A program made the translations under genes and the position numbers. A stretch of 39,459 nucleotides of DNA from assembly GCA_041665605.1 (NCBI GenBank), contig JBAYIO010000045.1, positions 1-39,459 on the forward strand, in the 5' to 3' direction. The notes under the pieces are model-generated. The model was not told the origin of the DNA, did not search any database, and saw only the letters and a list, made by a program, of their open reading frames with translations. Shown piece after piece: positions 8,243 to 16,664 of the stretch. Each line of letters opens with the position of its first letter. Position 1 is the stretch's first letter. Source of the DNA: CAIPAT01 sp041665605 (GTDB lineage: Bacteria > Verrucomicrobiota > Lentisphaeria > Victivallales > Victivallaceae).

Positions 8243-8672
8243 ACTCCGAGTAATTGGAGCGTCGTTGAGCACAATGCTTTTCAATTTTACCCCCATTCCG
8301 GACACAACACTCCGAGGATTTGGAGTGTCGTTGAGCACATACCATATCAACATTATGGACATTATGGACACCATGTCTGCACAACATTCCGGAGACTTTG
8401 GAGTATCGTTGAGCACATGCCATATCAACATTCTAGACATTCTGGACCCCATTGTGCAGAAGGTTTTCCGGTGTAGAGCTCTCGCTCTGCGAGAGGTTCC
8501 GATCCCCGTCCGGCACGGACGGCGCTACAACAAATCCCCATTCCGGAGACTTTGGAGTATCGTTGAGCATAACGGTTTCATAACTTTTCTCGCTTTCAAC
8601 TTTTCTCGCTTTCCACTCCCGCATTCGCGGGCTTCCCCATTCCGGAGAGTTTAGAGACATGTCGAGCATAAT
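8243..8672 (+). repeat. Five copies of a hairpin-forming intergenic repeat
   Basis: The copies are at about 8243-8274, 8293-8340, 8384-8418, 8538-8572 and 8636-8672. Consensus core: CATTCCGGAGACTTTGGAG followed by TATCGTTGAGCA. Copies 3 and 4 share 31 identical bases. Each can fold: copy 2 has a perfect 7-bp stem ACACTCC (8307-8313) / GGAGTGT (8322-8328), copies 3 and 4 keep a shorter stem with one G:U pair, and copy 1 keeps CTCC/GGAG. Copies 2 and 3 also share their downstream flank (CATATCAACATT, then GGAC), so they are a diverged tandem duplication of about 90 bp. Spacing is irregular. Function is unknown; a dispersed genomic repeat family is likely. Confidence 0.8.
8472..8529. mobile_element. 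REP/MITE-like 58-bp element with terminal inverted repeats
   Basis: The ends are TGTAGAGC (8472-8479) and GCGCTACA (8522-8529), inverted repeats matching at 7 of 8. Inside are two perfect 6-bp stems: CTCTCG / CGAGAG (8479-8495, 5-nt loop) and CCGTCC / GGACGG (8506-8522, 5-nt loop). This two-hairpin layout resembles REP or small MITE elements moved by REP-associated (RAYT) transposases. No transposase is in the window. It sits between copies 3 and 4 of the neighbouring repeat. Confidence 0.5.
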
Positions 8673-8903
8673 GCTTTTAACTCCGGTTTTATAATTTTTC
8701 CTTTTCAATTGTTTTCCCGCTTAAATTTTAAACCTTTAGAATTTTAGCAATTCTCTTTACATATATAGTGATTTTGTCAACTGAAACGGTGCAGGCAAGG
8801 TGGAAGGTATTTATAAATAACATGATATGACAGTAAATTGACGGAAAAATACTTCCGGAAACAGCAATATCCAAATATTTTCCTTTTTTTTCAAAAAGGG
8901 GTA

Positions 8904-8955
8904 TTGACAGAATTTGCTAAAACGTGTATTCTAGTAATAGCTAAAACGTGTATCC
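8904..8955 (+). promoter_or_regulatory. Promoter and paired direct repeats before LacI gene
   Basis: TTGACA (8904-8909), a 17-base spacer and TATTCT (8927-8932) form a strong-looking promoter. A 16-base direct repeat, GCTAAAACGTGTAT followed by YC, occurs twice, 24 bases apart: 8916-8931 (covering the -10) and 8940-8955 (just past the start site). A dimeric regulator bound at both would block transcription, so autoregulation by the adjacent LacI protein is a reasonable inference. Confidence 0.6.
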
Positions 8956-8986
8956 AAGATTTTAATTAGGATTTTAGAAGGATTTT

Positions 8987-10015
8987 ATGGTTACGATCAA
9001 AGACATTGCCAGAGAGGCCGGAGTAAGCCATGCCACCGTTTCATGCGTTTTGAACGGCAAGGCGAAACAGCTCAGGATCAGCGACGTTGCCAGCGAACGC
9101 GTCAAAGCCGCCGCCGATCAGCTCGGCTATCAGCGCAACGAGATCGCCCGGTCTGTAGTTACCGGCAAAACTAATGTCATCGGCTTTCTGGTGCCGGACA
9201 CTTCCAGTGAACATTGTGCCCGTCTGCTGGACGGCATAATGCGCGGCGCATACGAAAATGATTATTTCATCAAAGTTATTTATACGGAACCGGGTTGCAG
9301 CGCACAGGATATTTCAAGAATTTGCATTGGTCAACGGCTGGCTGGATTAATAGCCTACGGACTGTCAGATGAAAATTTCTTTTCAAAACTGCAACAGCAG
9401 ATTGCGAAACATGAAATACCGCTGGCAATCGCCGCCGGCAATTGCTCTACTTTCGATAAATGCATAAGGGTATTGTCCAATCATGCCCAGGGCGGCAGAC
9501 TGGCATTCAAACACCTTTATGATCAAGGTCATCGTTCATTTATAATCGCCGCGGGATATTGTAAATCGGAATGGGCAGCTAAACGTACCGCCGGATTTGT
9601 CGCGGCAGCAGCAGAAGCGGGAATTACCATTCCCGAAGCTAATGTTCACCGTGCGGATGAAATGATTTTATTTGAGCAGAATGAATTGAAGAAGTGGGTT
9701 GCCGAAACCGGAGCAACCGCGCTTTTCTGCATGTCGGATTATTCGGCGCTGACGGCAATAAATACGCTGCAACTGGCCGGACTGAAAGTGCCGGAAGATG
9801 TTGCGGTTGCCGGCTATGGCAATCTTTCGCTCTGCAATTTTTCCAGACCGGCAATTACCAGTATTGAAGAACATTTGTCGCAAATCGGCAGCCGGACGGT
9901 AAATGTTCTGCTGGAGAAAATAAAATCCGGCAACATAATTGAATTGAACGAAGAATATTCTGAAACCTTGAATGTTGAACTGATAACCAGAAATTCCACT
10001 AATTTTAAACGATAA
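8987..10015 (+). CDS. LacI-family transcriptional regulator
   Basis: This 342-residue protein opens with a LacI-type HTH (TIKDIAREAGVSHATVSCVL, residues about 3-22) and a hinge helix region (GYQRNEIARSVVTGKTNVIG). A periplasmic-binding-protein-like sensor follows (GFLVPDTSS, DQGHRSFIIAAG, TALFCMSDYSALTAI, VAVAGYGN, PAITSIEEHLSQIG). The ligand is probably a sugar but cannot be read from the sequence. AGAAGGA four bases before the ATG sets the start. The gene is 20 bases upstream of a prepilin-type gene and heads a run of secreted carbohydrate-active genes, so it likely controls them and itself through the direct repeats at its promoter. Confidence 0.93.
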   Translation: MVTIKDIAREAGVSHATVSCVLNGKAKQLRISDVASERVKAAADQLGYQRNEIARSVVTGKTNVIGFLVPDTSSEHCARLLDGIMRGAYENDYFIKVIYTEPGCSAQDISRICIGQRLAGLIAYGLSDENFFSKLQQQIAKHEIPLAIAAGNCSTFDKCIRVLSNHAQGGRLAFKHLYDQGHRSFIIAAGYCKSEWAAKRTAGFVAAAAEAGITIPEANVHRADEMILFEQNELKKWVAETGATALFCMSDYSALTAINTLQLAGLKVPEDVAVAGYGNLSLCNFSRPAITSIEEHLSQIGSRTVNVLLEKIKSGNIIELNEEYSETLNVELITRNSTNFKR

Positions 10016-10035
10016 ATCAAAAAGGAGACAGACAG

Positions 10036-10758
10036 ATGAAAGGGAAAAGCAAGAATCGTCAAAATGCAATCCGGAAAATAAACGATTTCACACTCATTGA
10101 ACTGCTCGTGGTTATCGCCATCATAGCAATTTTGGCCTCAATGCTGCTGCCGGCGCTGAACAAAGCCAGAGAAAGCGCCAAGAGAATTTCCTGCGTTAAT
10201 AACCTCAAGCAGGCAGGGACAGGCATCGGGCAATATGCCATCGACAATACAGGCTATCTGCCGATATTGTATTATTCTGTTCCGTATTACCCATCATGGC
10301 AGCAAGCTTTTTCGCCATATCTGTCCAAAAAAACTTCAGGAGTCATCTCTGCACGTCCAAGATTTGGTATAGATTATATGACATGCCCGTCTGAAACGGA
10401 TAAAACCATTGCCCATTACGGAGCCCATTCTGGAATTTATTCTCCGCCAACCTATGATTGCGGACTTATGCGAGTATACCCAACATATCCAGCGCTGAAA
10501 ATTGACAGCGTAAAATCATCTGCATTTATAATCGCCGATTCTGTGCATATGCAGATTGATTCGATATATTCCAGCCCGTTCATAACAGATGCAGATGGCG
10601 ACGGAGTTAAAGATTATCCGGCTTCAGCTAAAATTTATAACCGGGCTTCGCCACGTCACAGCAAAACCATAAACTGCCTTTTTGTGGGAGGACAAGCCAA
10701 AACTGTATCGTTGAAAGATTTTTTAACGAATAAAGATAAATTGTGGACCATTAAATAG
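10036..10758 (+). CDS. Prepilin-type (type II secretion pseudopilin-like) protein
   Basis: This 240-residue protein has a short basic leader and then FTLIELLVVIAIIAIL (F18 onward, with the conserved Glu at +5), the class III signal processed and N-methylated by a prepilin peptidase. The -1 residue is Asp instead of the usual Gly (KIND|FTLIEL). The C-terminal HSKTINCLFVGGQAK corresponds to the H-X9-DG region of Lentisphaerota/Planctomycetota pseudopilins, but the usual DG reads GG. AAGGAGA precedes the ATG. It lies between the LacI gene and a giant secreted enzyme. It probably forms part of a pseudopilus or surface assembly; a direct substrate role is speculation. Confidence 0.9.
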   Translation: MKGKSKNRQNAIRKINDFTLIELLVVIAIIAILASMLLPALNKARESAKRISCVNNLKQAGTGIGQYAIDNTGYLPILYYSVPYYPSWQQAFSPYLSKKTSGVISARPRFGIDYMTCPSETDKTIAHYGAHSGIYSPPTYDCGLMRVYPTYPALKIDSVKSSAFIIADSVHMQIDSIYSSPFITDADGDGVKDYPASAKIYNRASPRHSKTINCLFVGGQAKTVSLKDFLTNKDKLWTIK

Positions 10759-10810
10759 ATTTATGTGATACGGAGCAATAAAAAATCAAAAAAATTTGGG
10801 GAGTAAAAAA

Positions 10811-13800
10811 ATGCGTTTTGCGGTTACAGCTATATTATGTTTTTTATCAATGAATCTGCTGTGCAATTCTGGACTAAAGCCGGACGAAGAAAGATCAATA
10901 TCCAATAAGATCGTGTCTAAAAAACTATTTCTGGATAAAACAGAGGATGCGATTTCTACGAGCGGGCTGGTGTGTATCCCGCGACGTTACATTCAGGGGG
11001 AACGCGGGGAGCTCATCATTGAAGCAGAAGAACCCACCCGTTTTGTTATTGGCGATGAAAGTGATCCGCTGAATGGGTTTGGGCGGGACACCAAGGCCAG
11101 TGCCGACCGCTACATCGCGTATTTAAAGCAGGCGCAATATGCCGTGGAGATTTCCAAACCCGTCAAACTCCGACTCTGGTATCATGCCTATTTCCCGGGG
11201 ATCGGTCAATGGATGCATACGGAACGGCTGGATAACGGTAACGAACTGAATGTTACTGACCATTGGGACAAGGATGCCAGCGCTCCGAACCTGAAGCAAT
11301 GGCTGTGGAAAAAAGGGGGGGTCTACGATTTTAGCGCAGGCAGTCACATTTTTTTTCTGGACTGGCAGGGTGGCGCTCGGCTGGATCAACTGGCATTTTT
11401 GCCGGAAGGTGAGATTCCGAAAGAAGGCGAAGTCTTTGCCGCCACGTATGGAAACATAGCGGACAAGGGCGCAGTGCAGACCATCCCAGTCAAGTTGCGT
11501 GCCGACCAGAAGCTTCGTCAATTAAGCACGAAAGTGGACGCGGCGGGGGGGAGAGTGGAGATGTATCTTTCAGCCGACCAGGGGAAAAACTGGTCCCTCA
11601 TTCCGGCAAGCGGAGATTTGAGTGGGTTTGTGTTCGCGGACGAGAAACAACTGTTGATCAAGTATATTCTGCATGCTGCTGAAAATCACTCCTCGCCACT
11701 GGTGATGCCGGGTTCGCTTACGGCGGTCGCGACTTCCGGCGTGTCGCCGCTGGCCAAAGTTAGCAAGGATATACTTTTCAATGAGAAATCCATCAGTCTG
11801 ACCCCTTCCGGCTGGAGAGGGGTTCGTCCGGATGAAGCGGGGTGGAAGTTTGTTCAGGCGCGTCTGCCGGATGAGAAAGGTGTGATCTGGCTGGATGCGG
11901 CGGAGGCGGATAAAACGATTTTTGCGCCCCCCCAGGCATCGTGGATTCAGGACGACAAAGACGCGTTTTCCGGAAAAGCAGTTTATCAGGGGGGACATGC
12001 GAATTTCAATCTGCTCAGCTTCGATATCTCGATGTCCAGCACCGTCAAGTGCCGTCCATGGTTTCGCATCAAACTGTTCAAGAGCGATGTGCGGAAAATG
12101 GAAGATCTGGGCGCGACGTCCCAATATATTCCCAGTGTTGGGTATCAATTTGACCGGAACGAGCTGGTTACGACCGACTCTAGAGTGGCGGACAAGGATC
12201 ATCCCTTCGGAAAAGAATTAGCTCTCTTGAAGAATGATGCCTTTTCTGCGGCGGCGTTTCAGAAACAGGAATGGGTCTGGATACCTGGAAAGCCGGTATC
12301 GCTGGAGGCGGGTCCGCATGTGTTCCGTATACGGAAGGGGTTGGAGTATGTTTTGCTGGATCGGATCGCGTTGGTATGCGGAGACAATCATCCACCGGTC
12401 GGCAAAGGTGCGGATTCCCCTCGAGTGTTAGCCAAAGAAGGCGAGATGGTCTTTCATGCTGTGAATACAGCGTCTGTCAAGGACATTGCTTTAATTAAAG
12501 CCGACGGCGAGTTGGCGGGATGCACGATCACATATTCCGTTTCAATGGATCAAGGTCGAACATTTAAACCTTTGGCCGATGCAGCACAGAATAAAGCAGG
12601 CAGGCCGCAGAACGGATTTATTATCAAAGCGGTGATCAAAGCAGGGGAAAACAGCGACCGGCTCCATATAAACCGGTTCGTGGCTGAACTTGGCAGTACA
12701 GGTCAAACCGGAGTAGAGCTTTCCAATGCGGAACAGCGGATCCTGTTTGACGGACGCTCCGGCATGTTGACCGGGTGGTGGACGCAAAAGGCTGGCTGGA
12801 TTGTGCCGCAAGGCTATGCACAGCCATATTTTAATTTTTTAATGGGCGACTCGGTAAGCGGGTTCAGCCTTGTGACGCAGGCCAGCGCGGAACTGGTGGA
12901 TATTCAGACGAGTACAGTCAATGGCGTCAAGACACTGTTGCTTAAGTATGCAATGGTCAATGATATGGTTGATGCATTAGTGCAGATTGATCTGCCGCCC
13001 ACGGGACTGGCGCAATGGAGTCTGAAACTGATCAACCAGTCGCCCCGGGATCTCAAGAGCATTAAATTTCCCCTGATCACCGGAATTCGCGTAGGTAATG
13101 ATCCGGAGAAAAACTCTGGGGTTGCATCGACATTTTATGCGCCGGACTTTGCTGTTCCAGGGATGCCGTTGTTGATTCCCAATAATATGTTTTCCAAGCC
13201 ATATCCCGGACATTGCTACATGGGCTGGTTTTCTGTCTATAGCGATCTGGGAGCTTTTACCGCACAGGTTCGGGACACAGACAGGGTTGTGACCGAAATC
13301 GGCCTGGAGCCGGATGCCAACATCATGTCGTCGCAGATTAAATTTGACCGTTTGCTGACGATTGGCCCCGGGGAGGAGAATGAAAGCCATTACGCACTGG
13401 GTTTCCATGGGGGGGATTGGCATCAGTCCGCGGATTTCTACAGTCAATGGGCGCATTCCTGGATGAACTTTTCGTATGTGAATAAAAATTGGGCCAAAGA
13501 CGCGGACGGATGGGTGTCGGGATGGCATTTTGTGTCCGGCTGGATGGCCACACGATATCTCACCCACCTGGTGCCGGAAATGAAGTGGCTGGGTGCCAGT
13601 TATCTTCAGCATTTTTCCAACTGTATCGATGGCACCAATTCCTCGGCCACCCTATTTGCGCTTAATCCCAAATATGGAACCTTGGCTGAGTTCCGGAAAG
13701 CGCACGCGGAATCGGCGAAGCAGGGAGTGTATCACACGTATTATACGCCTTCACGGATATTTAGCGATCTGCATGCGGCCAATGATGCCATCGGAACAAC

Positions 13801-15610
13801 CCCCCGCGAATTATTGCCGCCTGAAATCAAAATGTTTCCCCCGAGTTTCGGGGCCAAGTGGGGGGCGAAAAACCCAGCAGGCTCCGCAAGCTGTGGCTAT
13901 AATATACCCACGCGCTGCGTGAATATCTGTCCGGCTTCGCAAGGCGGACATGAATTTCTTGTTGACGGGATAGCGACAAACTACAGCCTTTTGGCAGGCG
14001 CCCAGGGCGTGTATTCGGACGAAGCGTGCGGCGATACAGCATGTTATGACACAACCCACAATCATGGCAAACAATATGGATTGTGGAACAAGGGGCTTCA
14101 GGACAGTTACAAGGAAAGTCTGGATATAGCCAGGAAACGGAATCCGGATGTGGTGTTGGCTTGTGAAGGAGCTCCTGATCAATTGCTCCAGTATGTGGAT
14201 TTCGCATTAGGTTACTTTGGTCTATTGGAGCTCTACACCTTCCCCGAGATCAAGATGCTGGGGCCACATATGTTACCCGCCGGCACGCGGGAAGAAAACA
14301 CGCGGTTTAATCATCTCTATTTGAGGGCCAACCGCATGATATATACGCCCGGAAGCAGGAACGACCGTCAATTCTTTGCGCATCGAAAACGGATCAGGGA
14401 CTGGATGTATGGATGTAAATTCATGGACGATTGCGGGCTGACAGCGAGTCGGCCGGGGATCATCACCAAATGGTTTCAGCGCGAGGATGTTGAACACTCT
14501 GGAGCACTGATCAATATTCAGAACGAGTTTGCTGAGGGAGCCACGGTCACCCTGCGCTCGCCGCTGGTCAAGGATGTAAAGTTTGCGCTTGCGTACCTGC
14601 TGGACGAGGACGAGGTGATCAAGGTGGTGTGTGCGCAGGAAAAAGACGGCCTGAAGATTGCCATCCCGAAAGCCAAAGCTTCAAGCATTCTGATTCCAGT
14701 AAAGTTTCCAGATAAAGAGGCGATTCGGGCGTATCTGACCTGGCCGCAGACTGCCGGAGCCAACAAGCTGGTGCTGATGATCGCCAATCTGAGCAAACAC
14801 CCGCAGACTTTGTCACTGGCCTATATCATGCCGAAGGGAATTACATTGAAAGATCCGCCGGCCAGTATCCGGATCGATGCTTTCGATGTGAGCCGGATGG
14901 AGATACAGGCCGCCGGTATCGAAGCCATGTCCGGAATGGCAGAGGCAAAGGTTGTTGTTAATGCCGGCGTGGCATCAACAATGTGTAGCACAATGCTCAG
15001 ACCGGTTTTATATAACGGCGGTTTCGAGGCGGATTCATCAGGCAAGGGTACTCCGGATGCCTGGCGGACTCTCGGGGCCTTCTGGCATATACATCTGATC
15101 CAAAACCTGTCATTGCCCTTTGATCTGAATCACGCGGACGGCGTGCTGGATCCGCAGGATCCGGCGGAAGGGAAATTGTCCTTGCGTCTTGACGGCAAGG
15201 TACCGATTCCTTACTATTGGGGCGGTGAGCGGCAGTACATGTGGGCTAAGGAACGGAGAGAGGAACGTCTTAAATTGGCGGACACTAGACCTTGGTGCTT
15301 CAATACGGGACAATTGCTGCTTTTGAAACCGGGGACACGTTACCAGGTGTCGTTCAAGTTCAGGACGGCCGCAGATGCTGCCGTGATTGAAATTACCAGC
15401 ACAGTCTATGGCGGGGACAAATCAAACCCCGATTTATTCCCAACACAGAAGGTGTCGCCACAAAAAGGAAACAGGAACTGGCAGCAGCATGTGTTCCAAT
15501 TCTCCACACCTACTGATCGTTCAGAATGTGTTCTTAATTTTAAAAATACGGCAGATCAGCCGGTGTGGATTGATGATGTAAAAGTAGTTAATACGGATAA
15601 TGCACAATAA
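10811..15610 (+). CDS. Giant secreted DUF6259-like glycoside hydrolase with binding modules
   Basis: This 1,599-residue protein starts at 10811, where GGGGAG sits seven bases upstream of an ATG; a TTG 15 bases earlier is rejected. A signal peptide covers about residues 1-20. Two related beta-sandwich-like modules follow (roughly 60-200 and 355-540), both ending in W-x-W/x-G...AG.H.f...LDxIAL patterns. A super-sandwich and barrel region (about 640-1250) contains HGGDWHQSADFYSQWA, GVYSDEACGD (D1070) and LACEGAPDQL (E1119). These align by eye with D607 and E657 of the DUF6259 protein at 36360-39011. The C-terminus (about 1400-1599, NGGFEADSSG...) resembles a CBM4/9-like module. The family call is moderate and the substrate is unknown. 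Confidence 0.8.
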   Translation: MRFAVTAILCFLSMNLLCNSGLKPDEERSISNKIVSKKLFLDKTEDAISTSGLVCIPRRYIQGERGELIIEAEEPTRFVIGDESDPLNGFGRDTKASADRYIAYLKQAQYAVEISKPVKLRLWYHAYFPGIGQWMHTERLDNGNELNVTDHWDKDASAPNLKQWLWKKGGVYDFSAGSHIFFLDWQGGARLDQLAFLPEGEIPKEGEVFAATYGNIADKGAVQTIPVKLRADQKLRQLSTKVDAAGGRVEMYLSADQGKNWSLIPASGDLSGFVFADEKQLLIKYILHAAENHSSPLVMPGSLTAVATSGVSPLAKVSKDILFNEKSISLTPSGWRGVRPDEAGWKFVQARLPDEKGVIWLDAAEADKTIFAPPQASWIQDDKDAFSGKAVYQGGHANFNLLSFDISMSSTVKCRPWFRIKLFKSDVRKMEDLGATSQYIPSVGYQFDRNELVTTDSRVADKDHPFGKELALLKNDAFSAAAFQKQEWVWIPGKPVSLEAGPHVFRIRKGLEYVLLDRIALVCGDNHPPVGKGADSPRVLAKEGEMVFHAVNTASVKDIALIKADGELAGCTITYSVSMDQGRTFKPLADAAQNKAGRPQNGFIIKAVIKAGENSDRLHINRFVAELGSTGQTGVELSNAEQRILFDGRSGMLTGWWTQKAGWIVPQGYAQPYFNFLMGDSVSGFSLVTQASAELVDIQTSTVNGVKTLLLKYAMVNDMVDALVQIDLPPTGLAQWSLKLINQSPRDLKSIKFPLITGIRVGNDPEKNSGVASTFYAPDFAVPGMPLLIPNNMFSKPYPGHCYMGWFSVYSDLGAFTAQVRDTDRVVTEIGLEPDANIMSSQIKFDRLLTIGPGEENESHYALGFHGGDWHQSADFYSQWAHSWMNFSYVNKNWAKDADGWVSGWHFVSGWMATRYLTHLVPEMKWLGASYLQHFSNCIDGTNSSATLFALNPKYGTLAEFRKAHAESAKQGVYHTYYTPSRIFSDLHAANDAIGTTPRELLPPEIKMFPPSFGAKWGAKNPAGSASCGYNIPTRCVNICPASQGGHEFLVDGIATNYSLLAGAQGVYSDEACGDTACYDTTHNHGKQYGLWNKGLQDSYKESLDIARKRNPDVVLACEGAPDQLLQYVDFALGYFGLLELYTFPEIKMLGPHMLPAGTREENTRFNHLYLRANRMIYTPGSRNDRQFFAHRKRIRDWMYGCKFMDDCGLTASRPGIITKWFQREDVEHSGALINIQNEFAEGATVTLRSPLVKDVKFALAYLLDEDEVIKVVCAQEKDGLKIAIPKAKASSILIPVKFPDKEAIRAYLTWPQTAGANKLVLMIANLSKHPQTLSLAYIMPKGITLKDPPASIRIDAFDVSRMEIQAAGIEAMSGMAEAKVVVNAGVASTMCSTMLRPVLYNGGFEADSSGKGTPDAWRTLGAFWHIHLIQNLSLPFDLNHADGVLDPQDPAEGKLSLRLDGKVPIPYYWGGERQYMWAKERREERLKLADTRPWCFNTGQLLLLKPGTRYQVSFKFRTAADAAVIEITSTVYGGDKSNPDLFPTQKVSPQKGNRNWQQHVFQFSTPTDRSECVLNFKNTADQPVWIDDVKVVNTDNAQ

Positions 15611-15642
15611 CAGGTCAAAACCATTTTAAAACAGAGTTAAAC

Positions 15643-16464
15643 ATGAAAAAAACAATGTCAATGTTAATAACGGTCTCGATGATTTCGTTAACTGTAAACG
15701 CCGATAACCTTTTAAAGAATGGTGATGCCGAATCTGAACTTGAGAACTGGTCAAACACTCTTGAGTTAAGCACGGACAATCATCATTCTGGCCAAGCCGC
15801 ATTCAAGATGGTGGACAGCACTGCGCAAAGTACCGAACTTATTCCAGTTGACCCTGAGAAAAAATATCGGTTGTCCGGCTGGTTTAAAAGTGCGAATGCC
15901 AAGCCAGCGCTGATATTACTGGGATTGATGTCCTATGATGCCGAAAAACGGCTCATACGCCCCATGGATGTGTCCGTGGTTTTGAATACGGAAACGAAGC
16001 TCGCGCAAGACTGCCTGCCTGACGATACTACAATCAAAGTGACCGATGCAAGCAAATGGAAGGAAGGAGATATTTATAGCGTCGCGTTTGCCGCGGACGA
16101 TTCGGGTAATTATAATGACCTGCCCAATAGAAATATTACTGGCATGGGCATAAAAAGCATCAATCAGGCAGGAGAAATCTGGGAAGTTTTCCTGTCGAAG
16201 CCATGCGGCAAAACGTTTCCGGCCGGGACAACAGTTCGCCAGCATTGCGTACCAAATTATTCCTATCCTTATGTTGTATGCAGCCCAAAGTTCAACTCGG
16301 AGTTCTGGAAAGAATTATCCGGAACCATTACAGGGATGTCGAAAACAACATCCCCGGGCGATAAGTTTTGGCGCGGCACTAAATATGTTCGTCTTATCAT
16401 TCTGTCGTTAAATGGAGGTCTTGTATATTTTGATGACATAAAATTGGAAGAAGTAAAGGAATAA
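15643..16464 (+). CDS. Secreted carbohydrate-binding (CBM4/9-like) protein
   Basis: This 273-residue protein has a signal peptide ending near residue 20 (SLTVNA-DN). The mature chain starts LLKNGDAESELENWSN and contains HHSGQAAFKM, a YRLSGWFKS strand and a terminal VYFDDIKLEEV. This is the usual skeleton of CBM4/9-type beta-sandwich modules. An insertion (about 120-195: PDDTTIKVTDASKWKEGDIY...) interrupts the sandwich. No catalytic domain is visible. It is 32 bases after the giant DUF6259-like gene and before a terminator, so it is the last gene of the LacI-headed unit and probably binds the same glycan. Confidence 0.75.
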   Translation: MKKTMSMLITVSMISLTVNADNLLKNGDAESELENWSNTLELSTDNHHSGQAAFKMVDSTAQSTELIPVDPEKKYRLSGWFKSANAKPALILLGLMSYDAEKRLIRPMDVSVVLNTETKLAQDCLPDDTTIKVTDASKWKEGDIYSVAFAADDSGNYNDLPNRNITGMGIKSINQAGEIWEVFLSKPCGKTFPAGTTVRQHCVPNYSYPYVVCSPKFNSEFWKELSGTITGMSKTTSPGDKFWRGTKYVRLIILSLNGGLVYFDDIKLEEVKE

Positions 16465-16471
16465 TCTTTTC

Positions 16472-16507
16472 GCCCTGTATGCACCCATACAGGGCAACGC
16501 CTTTTTT
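16472..16507 (+). terminator. Rho-independent terminator
   Basis: A perfect 10-bp stem (GCCCTGTATG 16472-16481 / CATACAGGGC 16486-16495) with a 4-nt loop is followed after six bases by TTTTTT (16502-16507). It ends the unit that begins with the LacI gene at 8987. Confidence 0.9.
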
Positions 16508-16664
16508 ACGCCAAACTGTAGAAGACAAGCTTAAAGAGGAGGATGTGAAAAACCGAAATCTGGAAAATTTATATTCAGTGTTTTTAACTTATTAAGCGCG
16601 GGTTGCCGGACACATAATTTTCAGAAAAATATAAAAGATCGCTAATTGTTTAAAGGAGGATATT

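Larger units (their letters stand above)
8163..8986. other. Gene-free 824-bp interval holding a repeat cluster and a promoter
   Basis: There is no credible gene between cinA and the LacI gene. From 8227 to 8672 it is filled with diverged repeats (annotated separately). From about 8673 to 8900 it is AT-rich and featureless apart from A/T runs, and the last 85 bases hold the LacI-gene promoter. A weak 7-bp hairpin (GCGGCCG 8197-8203 / CGGCCGC 8215-8221), without a T tract, may help end cinA transcription. Open frames across the cluster are low-complexity translations of the repeats. Confidence 0.75.

Noticed and set aside
8232..8654. Open frames on both strands across the repeat cluster
   Set aside because: They translate the repeats (recurring GVSLST or LNDTPKSPE), have no ribosome site and resemble no protein family.
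8243..8672. CRISPR array
   Set aside because: Copies are diverged, spacing is irregular (roughly 50-150 bases), two copies share their 'spacer', and no cas gene is present.
10796..10810. TTG start for the giant enzyme
   Set aside because: GGGGAG overlaps that TTG and is correctly spaced for the ATG at 10811, which begins a proper signal peptide.
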